NCBI GenBank assembly: GCA_903912445.1
Contig: CAIWHP010000173.1
Coordinates: 1-64,000, forward strand
DNA: 64,000 nt
DNA from: an uncultured Lentisphaerota bacterium
Lineage (GTDB): Bacteria > Verrucomicrobiota > Kiritimatiellia > CAIQIC01
Direction: 5' to 3'
In this document: one piece after another, positions 42,599 to 51,688 of the stretch
How the letters are laid out: each line of letters begins with the position of its first letter
Position numbering within the stretch: the first letter of the stretch is position 1
Notes under the pieces: model-generated
The model's input: only the letters and a program-made list of their open reading frames with translations
What the model was told of the DNA's origin: nothing
Database searches by the model: none
Made by a program: the position numbers and the translations under genes

Positions 42599-44380
42599 TC
42601 ACTTTTCGACATTGGTGAGTGTCAGAATGCCGCCCGGCGGCACCAGGCGCTGAGCTGCCGGTCCCGCGCTGTTGGGCGCATAGGGGCTGCAGGTTTCGGT
42701 GCTGGTAAAGGTGACGCCCGGCCACTCCAGCGCGACGCGGACAGGATGCAGCGAGCGGTTGAGCACGACGACCGTGGCCTGACCGTCCTTGCCGATGAAA
42801 GCCGTGCTCAGCAGGTCGGGATCGGGGCTTTCGGCCTCGACGCGCACCATGCCGGCTTTGATTTTTCGGCTGAAGGCGCCGAACACGCGCAACTGCGCCG
42901 AGGAGGCCACCGGCACCCCGCCGCGCTGCAAATCGGGCACAAACAACGACCGCGTCATGCCGTAAGACGGCTGTTCCACGTTGAGCAGCAGCCAGCAGTA
43001 GGCGATGGCTGTGGCATCCATGAGCACAAGGTTCTTGTGATAGAGCTGGCCGAGCTGCAACGCCACGCGGTAGCTGTCGGTCTGGAACCGGCCATCGTTC
43101 ACGCAGAGCTCTGTCGAAAGCACCGGTTTATTGCCGGCCAGAGCGCGATACTGCTTCAACAGCGCGTCGAAACGATCCGGATCGGTGAAAGCTTTTTGAT
43201 AGTCGTACATGTGCGTTGCGGCATAATCGATTGTCCGCCACACGTCCGGCTGGGCCTGAAAATCTTTCAGATAGCCCAAGCCGGCGGCCAACACGGCGCT
43301 GTCGGCCATGTGGAGGTGCACGTCACGGAAGCCGGCCGCGTCGAGCGCCTGTCGCAGGGCCAGCGTCATCGCCTGAAATTTCCCCGCCGGCTGCCGGACT
43401 TCGTTCTGGATGCCGACGATTTCCGGAGCACGTCCTGCCTTTTCCTTCGAGAGCCGGCAGTAGCGCACCACGGCCGCGGCGTATTTCCCGGCATCTTTCT
43501 CCGCCCACGGCGGCAGCTTCCAGAATTCAAACAACACCAGGCCGCCGATGCTGCGGAGCTGCTTGAGGTAGTCGAAATCGCAGACCTCGCTGTTGGGGAA
43601 ATTGTCGCCATAGTAGTGCGGCACCGCGTCGGCCAGCCGGTCCCAGTTGTCCATCGCCGCGTTGAGCTGGGCGCCCATCGGATATTCGCGATGCAGCAGC
43701 AGATTGTATTCGCGCAGCAACTGCCACCACTGCCGCTGGCCCTCCGGGCTCAGCAGGCGATACGCGGGCGCGAGCGTGATACCACCGAAACCGAGGATGG
43801 CCTGATGCCGCCGGTCCGGCTGCACGCGCACGGCCACCTCGGCCGCCGTCGGGCGCAGCAGCTGCGCTTCGATCGCGCCCGCGCCGTGCTGGATCGCTTG
43901 ATGATGCACCAGGTCGTACATCCACAGCTGCTGGGCCACTTGGCGCCCGTTCACCAACACCTGCAGCGACAACCGGTGGTCCAGCCGCAGCGTGACGCTA
44001 TCGACCTGACCTGTCGCCACGCTCTGGTCAACGCCCTTGGTCTTCTCGGCAGGCAAGGCGAGGGAATCATACTGGCGCGTAACCAACCGCACTTCGTTGG
44101 AACCGACCTTGAGCGTGACGCCCGCGCGCGGCCCTGTAAAAATCCAATCCAGCCGGCCACCGGCCTCGCCCCACCGGCTGATCTTCAGCGTCCGCTCGAA
44201 ACAGGCCGGGAGCTGCTCATCGAAGAACTGGCGCGCCTGCTTGCCACCGCCCCACGTCTCGCGGATCAGCGAGGGATCGAGCCGGAACGCCACGGCAACC
44301 TCGGACGCCTCCGCCCCGCCTGCCTGCACCGCGCAGAGCAGCGCGAAACTCAACCCCAACAAGGCACCATGTTTTGTCAT
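42599..44380 (-). CDS. GH30-like retaining glycosidase
   Basis: A 593-aa exported protein (signal MTKHGALLGLSFALLCAVQA). The middle holds a clan GH-A barrel: FGGITLAPAYRLLSPEGQ, the acid/base Glu in VGIQNEV near residue 325, and a nucleophile-like Glu in VLSTELCV near 422. A C-terminal beta-domain (ATVVVLNRSLHPVRVALEW) fits GH30-type architecture. The N-terminal 200 residues form an extra beta-domain (LDWIFTGPRAGVTLKVGSNEVRLV). The exact family is not certain without a profile search. It starts 132 bp after the SGNH gene; a palindrome pair lies in that gap. Confidence 0.7.
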   Translation of the reverse strand: MTKHGALLGLSFALLCAVQAGGAEASEVAVAFRLDPSLIRETWGGGKQARQFFDEQLPACFERTLKISRWGEAGGRLDWIFTGPRAGVTLKVGSNEVRLVTRQYDSLALPAEKTKGVDQSVATGQVDSVTLRLDHRLSLQVLVNGRQVAQQLWMYDLVHHQAIQHGAGAIEAQLLRPTAAEVAVRVQPDRRHQAILGFGGITLAPAYRLLSPEGQRQWWQLLREYNLLLHREYPMGAQLNAAMDNWDRLADAVPHYYGDNFPNSEVCDFDYLKQLRSIGGLVLFEFWKLPPWAEKDAGKYAAAVVRYCRLSKEKAGRAPEIVGIQNEVRQPAGKFQAMTLALRQALDAAGFRDVHLHMADSAVLAAGLGYLKDFQAQPDVWRTIDYAATHMYDYQKAFTDPDRFDALLKQYRALAGNKPVLSTELCVNDGRFQTDSYRVALQLGQLYHKNLVLMDATAIAYCWLLLNVEQPSYGMTRSLFVPDLQRGGVPVASSAQLRVFGAFSRKIKAGMVRVEAESPDPDLLSTAFIGKDGQATVVVLNRSLHPVRVALEWPGVTFTSTETCSPYAPNSAGPAAQRLVPPGGILTLTNVEK

Positions 44381-44458
44381 GCGTATTCCCTTACAGCCTC
44401 ATCCTCGACGGCCGGGATCACCGCTCCCGGCGACAACAGCACACGGACCGAATTCAAC

Positions 44459-44506
44459 TTTTCCAAGCCTTGGAAAACCGGCTGTTCGGTTTCCAAGGTT
44501 TGGAAA
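44459..44506. repeat. Pair of TTTTCCAAGS palindromes
   Basis: TTTTCCAAGCCTTGGAAAA and TTTCCAAGGTTTGGAAA, both perfect or nearly so, centred near 44468 and 44498, between the SGNH and GH30-like genes. Confidence 0.9.
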
Positions 44507-44512
44507 CTTTGT

Positions 44513-45220
44513 CTACGGCGTCGCCGTTTTTTTCTCCGTGGGCAACGCCGCCAGAATTTTTTGCACGATGGCGGCGGAAAGAATTTTGTAGGCGTCGCCT
44601 TTCCAGTGGAACCCGTCGCCGCGCGCGAGTTCGAGTTTGCCGGCGAGCAGCGCATAGAGATCGTTAACCGGCACGTTCAGCTCCGCCATCACCTTCGCGG
44701 CCATCCGGTTTTGCTCGATGATGTTTGCGTTGATCACTCCATCGAGCTCGCCGGGCTTGCCCTTGACGGTGACGGGCGTGCTGCTGGCCCAGATGATTTT
44801 CGCCTTGGGCAATTTGTCCTTGATGACCTGCACGTAGGCCTTCGTCAGCGGCTCGAAGGTGCCTTCCTTGATGCGCCCCACCGGCCAGCCGTGCAGGCCC
44901 ATGTTGCAGTGAATCACGTCGTAGGGCGCCTGCGCGAGCACCTCGGCGAGCAGCTTGTTGTAGTGCTCGGACTGGCAATAGGGATTGATCCACGCATCCA
45001 CGTTGGCCTTGCCCGCGAGCGCCTTGGTGACTGCGCCGCGGTAGCCGCCCAGAATCGAATCGCCGATCAACAACACGCGCGGCAACGTCTGATCGACGAT
45101 CTTGGCCCGCTCGATCCGCCAGCCCTTGCCATCGGCATGCAGCCGCGGATCGGCCTCCTGCGGCGCCGCCTGCGCCGCACCCACCGCCGCCACCCATAAA
45201 ACCAACGCGCAAATTTTCAT
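44513..45220 (-). CDS. Secreted SGNH/GDSL hydrolase
   Basis: A 235-aa protein with a signal ([18 protein letters not shown]), block [12 protein letters not shown] near residue 51, a block III-like HCNMGLHGW, and block V DGFHW near residue 202 with the Asp-His pair. SGNH proteins in glycan loci are usually acetyl- or sulfate-free ester hydrolases that debranch polysaccharides. GGGGAGCGAG precedes the ATG. It stands between the transporter and GH30-like genes in the leftward cluster. Confidence 0.85.
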   Translation of the reverse strand: MKICALVLWVAAVGAAQAAPQEADPRLHADGKGWRIERAKIVDQTLPRVLLIGDSILGGYRGAVTKALAGKANVDAWINPYCQSEHYNKLLAEVLAQAPYDVIHCNMGLHGWPVGRIKEGTFEPLTKAYVQVIKDKLPKAKIIWASSTPVTVKGKPGELDGVINANIIEQNRMAAKVMAELNVPVNDLYALLAGKLELARGDGFHWKGDAYKILSAAIVQKILAALPTEKKTATP

Positions 45221-45361
45221 CTCGCTCCCCCAGGCGGCCGGAGGCCGCAAATACGTTCCGTTGCCCTGCATCAAATCATCTCGGCGCTTCGCCGCTGGCT
45301 TCCATCATAAGTCGCAAATCAAAATTCTTCTGCCGCCCGTCCCTCGCCACTCATCCCTGCC

Positions 45362-46786
45362 TCAGTCCGTCAGCTCCCGCTCGATCTGTTCGAGCGTCTT
45401 GCCCTTGGTCTCCGGGACGCGCAGCAGGATGAAGACGAACCCGGCGGCGCAGATGCCGGCGTAGGTCCAGAAAGTCGCCGCGGGGCCGAGCGCCTTGTTC
45501 AGGAGCGGAAAGGTGAAGGTCAGGATGAAGCAGGCAATCCACAGCGCGCTGACGGCCACCGACACCGCCGCGCCGCGGATGCGGTTCGGGAAGATTTCCG
45601 AGATCAGCACCCACGTCACCGGCGCCAGCGACATGGCGTAGCAGCTGATCGCCGCCAGCACGAGCAGCAGCATCGGCAGCCCCTTCACGCCGCCGTGGTA
45701 GCAGAAGCCCATCGCGATGTAGATCACGGCCAGCCCGGCCGCGCCCCAGAGCATCAGCACCCGCCGCCCGCCGCGATCCACCACGCCGAGTGCGACGAAG
45801 GTGAAGACCAGGTTCACCGAGCCGGTCCACGCGATGTTCTTGAGCGTGTCGGAAATGTCGTAGCCCGCCGCGTGGAAAATCTCCTCGGCGTAATTGAAGA
45901 TCACGTTGATGCCGCACCACTGCTGCAGCACCGCCAGCACGACGCCCACGCCCAGAATCTTCAGCACCTTCGGCGCGAGCAGGTCCTGAAACCGGACCTG
46001 CTGAAGCTCGCCGCCCGCGAGCGTCTGCTGCACGTCGGCGACCTCGGCCGCGGCATAGGCGTCGCCGCCGATCTTCGCGAGGATGCGCCGCGCCGCATCG
46101 ACCGCGCCGTTCTTCACCAGCCAGCGCGGGCTTTCCGGCACCAGCAACGCGCCAAGCAGGAACACGAGCGAGGGCACCGCCACCGCCGTGAACATCCAGC
46201 GCCACGCGTATTGCCCGTTCCACGACTGGCGGATGAACTCCACGCTGGCCTCGGCGGGCACGGGCTGGGCGATCTTCAGGTTGATCATCTGCGCCGCAAG
46301 GATGCCGATGACGATGGTGAGCTGGTTGATCGCCACCAGCCGCCCGCGCAGGTGCGCCGGCGCGACCTCCGCGATATACAGCGGCGAGAGGTTCGAGGCC
46401 ATGCCGATCGCGACACCACCGACGATGCGCCAGACGACGAACCAGGCGAAGGTGCCCGCCCAGCCGGTCAACACGGAAGACACCGCAAACAGCAGGGCCG
46501 CGAGCACGAGCAGTTTCTTGCGCCCGAACCGGTCGCTCAGGCCGCCGGTGATGATCGAGCCGATGAGGCAGCCGAGCAGCGCGCAGCTGTTCGCCCAGCC
46601 GCTCAGCTCGCCGCTGCTCAGGTTGAAGAATTTTTCGAAAAACGGCTTCGCGCCGCCGATGACCACCCAGTCGTAGCCGAAGAGCAACCCGCCCATCGCC
46701 GCCACCAGCGAGATCATCCACACATAGCCCAGATTGAAACGCGCCGTCGCTCCCGTTCCGCCGCCCACAGCCGTTGGTCCCATCAT
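45362..46786 (-). CDS. Sugar-porter MFS transporter
   Basis: A 474-aa protein with about 12 membrane spans and the sugar-porter signatures: GGLLFGYDWVVIGG in TM1, GGLSDRFGRKK in the first loop, PESPRWLVKNG before TM7, and PETKGKTLEQIE at the C-terminus. These are typical of proton-linked hexose, pentose or inositol import. GGAGGAACAGAC precedes the ATGATG. It is the first gene of the leftward glycan cluster and diverges from the AraC regulator, so it probably imports the released monosaccharide. Confidence 0.92.
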   Translation of the reverse strand: MMGPTAVGGGTGATARFNLGYVWMISLVAAMGGLLFGYDWVVIGGAKPFFEKFFNLSSGELSGWANSCALLGCLIGSIITGGLSDRFGRKKLLVLAALLFAVSSVLTGWAGTFAWFVVWRIVGGVAIGMASNLSPLYIAEVAPAHLRGRLVAINQLTIVIGILAAQMINLKIAQPVPAEASVEFIRQSWNGQYAWRWMFTAVAVPSLVFLLGALLVPESPRWLVKNGAVDAARRILAKIGGDAYAAAEVADVQQTLAGGELQQVRFQDLLAPKVLKILGVGVVLAVLQQWCGINVIFNYAEEIFHAAGYDISDTLKNIAWTGSVNLVFTFVALGVVDRGGRRVLMLWGAAGLAVIYIAMGFCYHGGVKGLPMLLLVLAAISCYAMSLAPVTWVLISEIFPNRIRGAAVSVAVSALWIACFILTFTFPLLNKALGPAATFWTYAGICAAGFVFILLRVPETKGKTLEQIERELTD

Positions 46787-46839
46787 GTCTGTTCCTCCGA
46801 CATTTGCCCGCAGGCTACCGGTCGCGGAGCGCTTTTGGA

Positions 46840-46869
46840 ATGGACATAATTCGGGAAATGATGGACATA
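46840..46869. promoter_or_regulatory. Direct-repeat operator between MFS and AraC genes
   Basis: ATGGACATA occurs at 46840-46848 and again at 46861-46869, 21 bp apart (two helical turns) and in direct orientation, in the 124-bp divergent intergenic region. This spacing is typical of AraC-family half-sites. Confidence 0.6.
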
Positions 46870-46910
46870 TTTCCTGCGCGTGTAAACACGCCCGCCCACG
46901 CAGGCCCGGC

Positions 46911-47816
46911 ATGAAAAACGTAAAACTGGACAAAACACGGATGGCCAGCGGATTTGCGAACCAGATCTTCCACGTCTTTCCGCGCGCCCGTGTCGCCGCG
47001 CTGGAGCGCCATCCGCTGACGTGCGGCCTGCACGTGACACATCTGGGCTGCTTCCCCCAGGCGGCCCACCACTTCCGGCGCCGACCCAAGGGCGCACCGC
47101 AACACATCCTGATCTATTGCGCAGGCGGCGCCGGCTGGTGCGAACAGCACGGCACGCGGCTGACGATCCGCCCCGGTGAAGCACTGCTGGTGCCACAGGG
47201 CGAGCCCCATGCCTACGGCGCGAACAGCGAGGAGCCCTGGACCATCTTCTGGGCGCATTTTGCGGGTGACGATGCGCCGCTGTTCCTGCGTCACATCCCG
47301 ATGGAACGACCGGTCATCCCCGTCGCACCAGCCGCAGGGAGGCTCTTGGAGAGCCTGTTCAGAGAAGCTTTCGCAACCGTTGCAGGCGGTCACCTGGAGC
47401 GGCCGCTGACTCATCTCGCCCTCTGGTTGCGCCATCTGCTCGGCGTGTTGCTCTTCCAGAATGCCAGCTATGTGCCGGAGCGCCGCGCCTCGGCCACGAA
47501 AGATTTCGCGCCGCTGCTGGACTTCATGCAGCAGCGCCTCGCGCAGCCGGTCAGGCTGGACGAACTCGCGTACGCCGCGCGGCTCTCGCCCACCCATCTT
47601 TCCAGTTTGTTCCGCGAACAGATGGGCCTGCCGCCGGTGGCCTACCACACGCACCTGCGCATCCGCCGCGCCTGCCACCTGCTCGAAAGCACCACGCTCA
47701 CCATCGCCGAGGCCGCCCGCGCCTGCGGCTACGACGACCCCTATCACTTCTCGCGCGTCTTCCGCCGCGAAACCGGCGTCAGCCCGCGCCTCTACCGCAA
47801 CCAGCGCGAGAGATGA
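46911..47816 (+). CDS. AraC-family transcriptional regulator
   Basis: A 301-aa protein. Residues 40-115 form a cupin-like ligand-binding domain (GGAGWCEQHGTRLTIRPGEALLVPQGEPHAY). The C-terminal 100 residues have two helix-turn-helix motifs (LDELAYAARLSPTHLSSLFREQ and TIAEAARACGYDDPYHFSRVFRRETG). Such proteins activate sugar-catabolic operons on binding the sugar. It diverges from the sugar porter, and a direct repeat lies between them, so it is the likely activator of the 36-46.8 kb cluster. Confidence 0.9.
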   Translation: MKNVKLDKTRMASGFANQIFHVFPRARVAALERHPLTCGLHVTHLGCFPQAAHHFRRRPKGAPQHILIYCAGGAGWCEQHGTRLTIRPGEALLVPQGEPHAYGANSEEPWTIFWAHFAGDDAPLFLRHIPMERPVIPVAPAAGRLLESLFREAFATVAGGHLERPLTHLALWLRHLLGVLLFQNASYVPERRASATKDFAPLLDFMQQRLAQPVRLDELAYAARLSPTHLSSLFREQMGLPPVAYHTHLRIRRACHLLESTTLTIAEAARACGYDDPYHFSRVFRRETGVSPRLYRNQRER

Positions 47817-47907
47817 CACAACGTTATACAGTAGAAGATCTTACATGAAGATAGCCAATCAGACAGGCACCCTTGCAAGAGAAGTTGTAGGAATTGGAAA
47901 AGCAAGT

Positions 47908-47999
47908 GCGGTCTGACGCGTATCGAACAACCAAGCTACCGACTGCTTTACTGTCGACCACCGATTCTTCGCACTTACGACTTACACGCGTCAGACCGC
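47908..47999. repeat. 92-bp element with perfect 14-bp terminal inverted repeats, copy 1
   Basis: It begins GCGGTCTGACGCGT and ends with the exact reverse complement. The interior (ATCGAACAACCAAGCTACCG, then TGTCGACCACCGATTCTTCG) is nearly identical to copy 2. On the minus strand the TGA of a short reading frame lies inside the outer inverted repeat. Confidence 0.85.
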
Positions 48000-48006
48000 G
48001 AACAAA

Positions 48007-48161
48007 ACTACCCTACCCTTATCAAATGTCCAATCGGCCTCGAACGCTGCTTGTATAACCATCGGCCGGATAATTTGATACAATACTGCTCTGGAGTTGT
48101 GCCCGTCTGCGCACGCCAAAGCGGAGGAGCACGACCCGCCGCGAACCATGGAGACCTTGGT
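48007..48161 (-). other. Possible short ORF ending in element copy 1
   Basis: On the minus strand a frame of about 52 codons opens at MVRGGSCSSALACADG and closes with DWTFDKGRVVLFAV and a TGA within copy 1. Its end resembles the end of the frame that stops in copy 2 (CWTIDFEGVALVAV). The coordinates are approximate and translation is unproven. Apart from this, the 47817-48560 gap shows only the two elements. Confidence 0.25.
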
Positions 48162-48258
48162 CTGGCTCAACGGTTCACGCTGCTGTCAGGCGGGGTTCGC
48201 GGACTTGAGATGTCCGCGCGCTAAAACGAAGCGACGGTCGAAGGGGTGAAAAGGGAAT

Positions 48259-48352
48259 GCGGTCTGACGCGTATCGAACAACCAAGCTACCGACTACTTT
48301 CTGTCGACCACCGATTCTTCGCACTCACTACTACTCACACGCGTCAGACCGC
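48259..48352. repeat. 94-bp element with perfect 14-bp terminal inverted repeats, copy 2
   Basis: It has the same ends and interior as copy 1, 260 bp away, in the same orientation. On the minus strand it follows a frame ending CWTIDFEGVALVAV, whose TGA is in the inverted repeat. It could be a miniature transposable element, a terminator cassette, or an attC-like fold. Confidence 0.85.
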
Positions 48353-48560
48353 GACTAAGGCTACGCCCTCAAAGTCGATTGTCCAACAGGCCGGCACATT
48401 TAACGCATAACAGTTTGTCGGTATGACCGATACGCTGGCAGATATAACCAGCGACAGCTTGAGCGGGCCGCGGCAAGTGCCGCGACCCGCGTGCGTCCCG
48501 AGGAAATAATTGAAGTAACCTTCGGGCCGCTCCGTCCTGGGCGCAGCGGCCCGAGAAAAA

Positions 48561-50144
48561 TCACTCCGGCTTGGCGGGTTTGGCCTTCCAGATATCCACG
48601 GCGACGTCGTTGCGTTGTGGGGCGCCGGGAGTGCTGCGACCGTCAGCAACATATTTCTCCAGAAGCTTCGTCAGGCGGGCGACGATGTCCGGTTGGTCCG
48701 CCTGCATGTTCTTGCGTTCGCCGATGTCCTGCGTCATGTCGTAAAGTTGCACCGTCGGCAGCTTCTGTTTGCGTGCAGCGCCCTCCTTGGGCTGGCTCCA
48801 GCCGCCGGAGCCATAACAAAGTTCCAGTTTCCATTTGTCCTGACGAATCGCAAAGCGGCCTTCGATGGAGTGATGCACCACGGCCTCGCGCAGCGGCGCA
48901 CTTGCCGTACCGAGCAGCGCGGGCAGCAGGCTCACGCTGTCCTCGCCGACGTTGTCGGGCAATTTCGCGCCGACGATTTCCGCGCAGGTCGCCAGCAGAT
49001 CGGTCAGACACGCCAACTGCGCACACTTCGCTCCGGCTTTGGTCTTGCCCGGCCAGCGCGCGATGAACGGAATGCGGTGACCGCCATCCCAGATATCGGC
49101 CTTGTGGCCGCGCAGCTGCCAGCTGGGGAAATGCCCTTTGCTCTCCAACTCGTCAATTTTGGCCGCGGGCGAGCAGCCGTTGTCGCTGGTGAAAAGCACC
49201 AGCGTGTTTTCCGCCAGCCCGTTCTGCTCCAGCGCGGCTAGCAACTGCCCAAGCGCGGCATCGGTCTGCATGACGAAGTCCGCGTACGGATTCAGGCCGC
49301 TCTTCTCCTGCCATTCCTTGGTCGGCACGATCGGCGTATGCGGCGAGGCCAGCGGCAGATAAAGGAAGAACGGCTTGCCAGCCTTGGCATCGGCGGCGCG
49401 TGCAACGAAATACTCGCAGGCCTTGCGCGCCAGCGTCGGCAGCACATCGATGGCCTCGAAGTCCGGCGCGGCCGGCCCCGAGCGGAGCCATTTCTTGGTC
49501 GCGGTCGGCGCCTGCGTGAAGCGGTCGTTCTCGATGAACGCAAACGGCGGCATATCGAGCGAGGCGCTGATGCCGAAATAATAATCGAACCCGCGCGTGA
49601 TGGGGCCGTCGCCGATGCGCTGCTGCGCGTTGAACCGGTCGTCGTTGCCGTCCTCGATCTTGTCGTTGAACTTGCCGCCCGGCTTGATCGGCATGGTCAT
49701 GCCGAGATGCCACTTCCCGATGCAGCCGGTGTGGTAGCCGTGTTGCTTCAGAAACTTCGGCACCGTAAGGCGGTCGGCGTCGATCAGCGGCGGGCTGAAC
49801 CCGCCGAGCACGCCCGATTGCAGCCGCGTCCGCCAGTTGTAGCGGCCCGTCATGATGCCGTAGCGCGTCGGCGTGCAGACGGAGGAACTGCTGTGCGCAT
49901 CGGTGAACGCCATACCGTCGGAGGCGAGCCGGTCTATGTTCGGCGTCGGAATTTTCCCGCGCTCAGGATTCAGCGCGTGGACATCGCCATAGCCGAGGTC
50001 GTCACAGAGCACATAAAGGATATTGGGCCTGGACTTTTCCAAGCCTTGGAAAACCGCCGCCTCACTTTTTCCAACCCTTGGAAAAGTTAGCGCGAGCGCG
50101 CCCGCACCCAACGCCGCCTGCATCAGAAAATCACGCCGTTTCAT
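48561..50144 (-). CDS. S1-family sulfatase 1 (arylsulfatase A-like)
   Basis: A 527-aa Tat-exported protein (MKRRDFLMQAALGAGALAL). It has the formylglycine signature VCTPTR near residue 90 (Cys to be converted by a sulfatase-maturing enzyme not found in this window), metal-site DDLGYG near residue 48, GKWHLG and SDNG. It hydrolyses sulfate esters; the sugar is unknown. Two palindromes are translated between the signal and the mature domain (FPRVGK, FQGLEK). The start is set by AAGGAG; it overlaps the upstream sulfatase stop by four bases (ATGA). Last gene of the five-gene operon. Confidence 0.92.
   Translation of the reverse strand: MKRRDFLMQAALGAGALALTFPRVGKSEAAVFQGLEKSRPNILYVLCDDLGYGDVHALNPERGKIPTPNIDRLASDGMAFTDAHSSSSVCTPTRYGIMTGRYNWRTRLQSGVLGGFSPPLIDADRLTVPKFLKQHGYHTGCIGKWHLGMTMPIKPGGKFNDKIEDGNDDRFNAQQRIGDGPITRGFDYYFGISASLDMPPFAFIENDRFTQAPTATKKWLRSGPAAPDFEAIDVLPTLARKACEYFVARAADAKAGKPFFLYLPLASPHTPIVPTKEWQEKSGLNPYADFVMQTDAALGQLLAALEQNGLAENTLVLFTSDNGCSPAAKIDELESKGHFPSWQLRGHKADIWDGGHRIPFIARWPGKTKAGAKCAQLACLTDLLATCAEIVGAKLPDNVGEDSVSLLPALLGTASAPLREAVVHHSIEGRFAIRQDKWKLELCYGSGGWSQPKEGAARKQKLPTVQLYDMTQDIGERKNMQADQPDIVARLTKLLEKYVADGRSTPGAPQRNDVAVDIWKAKPAKPE
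50035..50085. repeat. Pair of TTTTCCAAGS palindromes inside a sulfatase reading frame
   Basis: TTTTCCAAGCCTTGGAAAA and TTTTTCCAACCCTTGGAAAA, centred near 50044 and 50075, in frame between the Tat signal and the sulfatase core. Confidence 0.92.
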
Positions 50145-51688
50145 GCTTTGTTCTCCTTCTTCCAATATTTCAGCGCCGGATCGCCGACGCTTTCCATGTG
50201 CTGCCGTAATTGCGCTTCCAGCCGCCGGATAGTGTCGGCATAGGCCGGATCGGCAGCAAGGTTTTTCACCTCCTGCGGATCTTTCTCAAGATCGAACAGT
50301 TCGCGCCCGCCCTTGGGCCACGTATTCAACTTCCAGCGCCGCGTGCGGATCATGCGTGATGCGCCCGGTTTGCTCACATCGCCGCGCTCGCCGAACACCG
50401 CTTCCGGCCCATCATCCTTGCCGGCGATCATGCCGCGCAAGCTATGGCCATGCGCCTTGGCCAGCGGCGCGGCTCCGAGCAGGTCCAGGATCGTCGGCCC
50501 CAGGTCCATCGTCGAGGCAAACCGATCACACCTCTTGCCGGCGGGAAGCGTACCAGGCAGCCGCGCGAGCAGCGGCACCCGCATCAGGTCGTCGTAGAAG
50601 CCGCCGTGCGACTTGTCCATCAGGCCGTGCTCCCCAAGCTGATTGCCATGGTCGCTGGTGAAAAGCACCAGCGTGCGGTCGGCCAGCCCGAGTTCATCGA
50701 GCGCCGCAAGGATGCGGCCGAAGCACGCATCCATCATCGTGATCTGCGCCGCGTAGCAGCGAAGATATTCGCGCACACCGCTTTCACCATAGATCGTTCC
50801 CATCCGCGCCGAGGGCGTCGTGGCCCACTCCCCCGGATGCTGCTTCCACGTCGCCGGCAGCGGCATCTGCTTGGGATCGTACTGGTCGTAGTAGGGCGCG
50901 GGCGCGATCCACGGCGCGTGCGGCGGGCTGACGGAGTAGGTGATCGCGAACGGCTCGTCGCGATGCTTGCGCAGCAGCTCGATGCACGACCCGGCAAGCA
51001 CGGTCTCGATGGCGTATTCCGGTTTGAGCCGGCAGCGCCCGATGACGCCGACATCCTGCTTCGGCGTGTTCGGCTCCTGCCTCCACTTGCGATGCGCCTC
51101 GGCGAGATCGGTGCGCAGCCAGACGTCGCCGATCAACTCGGCCTCGCCGTCGCGCGGGCCGGGATCGAAAGCATCCGCGCCCTTCGCCCGACGCTGTTGG
51201 TTATAACGCGTATGCGCCTGCTTCTCGGCGGCGGCACTGCCAACGAGACAGTTCAGGTCGTCGGTGTTGCCGAGGTGCCACTTGCCCAGCTGATAGCAAT
51301 GATAGCCCTGCGCCGCGAGTTGATGCTGATAGACCTGCTGCGGTTCGCGCAGCGCCAGCGGATCGTCGCCCTTGTCAATGTTGCGCCCGATGCCGAGGCT
51401 GCTCGGATAGAGGCCGGTGACCAACGCCGCGCGAGTCGGCGAGCAATAAGGCACGGGCACGAACGCCTGCGTGAAGCGCACGCCTTCGCGCGCGAGCTGG
51501 TCGAGGTGCGGCGTCTTCACCACCGGATGCCCCGCGCAACCGAGCCATGCCGCGTGATGCTGGTCGGTCATGAAGACCAGCACGTTCAAGCGCTTCCCGG
51601 CCTCTGCGCCCGTTCCAGTATTTGTAAACCCCGCTGCCAACGCGCCTGCGCCGAGTGCCGCGCGTCTCAAAAATTCACGTCGTATCAT
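50141..51688 (-). CDS. S1-family sulfatase 2
   Basis: A 515-aa Tat-type exported protein (MIRREFLRRAALGAGALAAG). The formylglycine signature YCSPTRAALVTG lies near residue 80. Other sulfatase motifs are FMTDQHHAAWLGC near residue 40, GKWHLG and SDHGNQLGEHG. The Gln-His after Asp (TDQH) marks a subfamily common in algal or host glycan sulfatases of PVC bacteria and Bacteroidota. Both ends overlap neighbours by four bases (ATGA), so it is translationally coupled to the 1326-aa protein upstream and sulfatase 1 downstream. Confidence 0.92.
   Translation of the reverse strand: MIRREFLRRAALGAGALAAGFTNTGTGAEAGKRLNVLVFMTDQHHAAWLGCAGHPVVKTPHLDQLAREGVRFTQAFVPVPYCSPTRAALVTGLYPSSLGIGRNIDKGDDPLALREPQQVYQHQLAAQGYHCYQLGKWHLGNTDDLNCLVGSAAAEKQAHTRYNQQRRAKGADAFDPGPRDGEAELIGDVWLRTDLAEAHRKWRQEPNTPKQDVGVIGRCRLKPEYAIETVLAGSCIELLRKHRDEPFAITYSVSPPHAPWIAPAPYYDQYDPKQMPLPATWKQHPGEWATTPSARMGTIYGESGVREYLRCYAAQITMMDACFGRILAALDELGLADRTLVLFTSDHGNQLGEHGLMDKSHGGFYDDLMRVPLLARLPGTLPAGKRCDRFASTMDLGPTILDLLGAAPLAKAHGHSLRGMIAGKDDGPEAVFGERGDVSKPGASRMIRTRRWKLNTWPKGGRELFDLEKDPQEVKNLAADPAYADTIRRLEAQLRQHMESVGDPALKYWKKENKA

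Noticed and set aside
36552-45199. Two plus-strand open frames of about 900 codons opposite GH27, UroD, GH2 and GH30-like genes
   Set aside because: No domains and no signals; the minus-strand products are recognisable enzymes.
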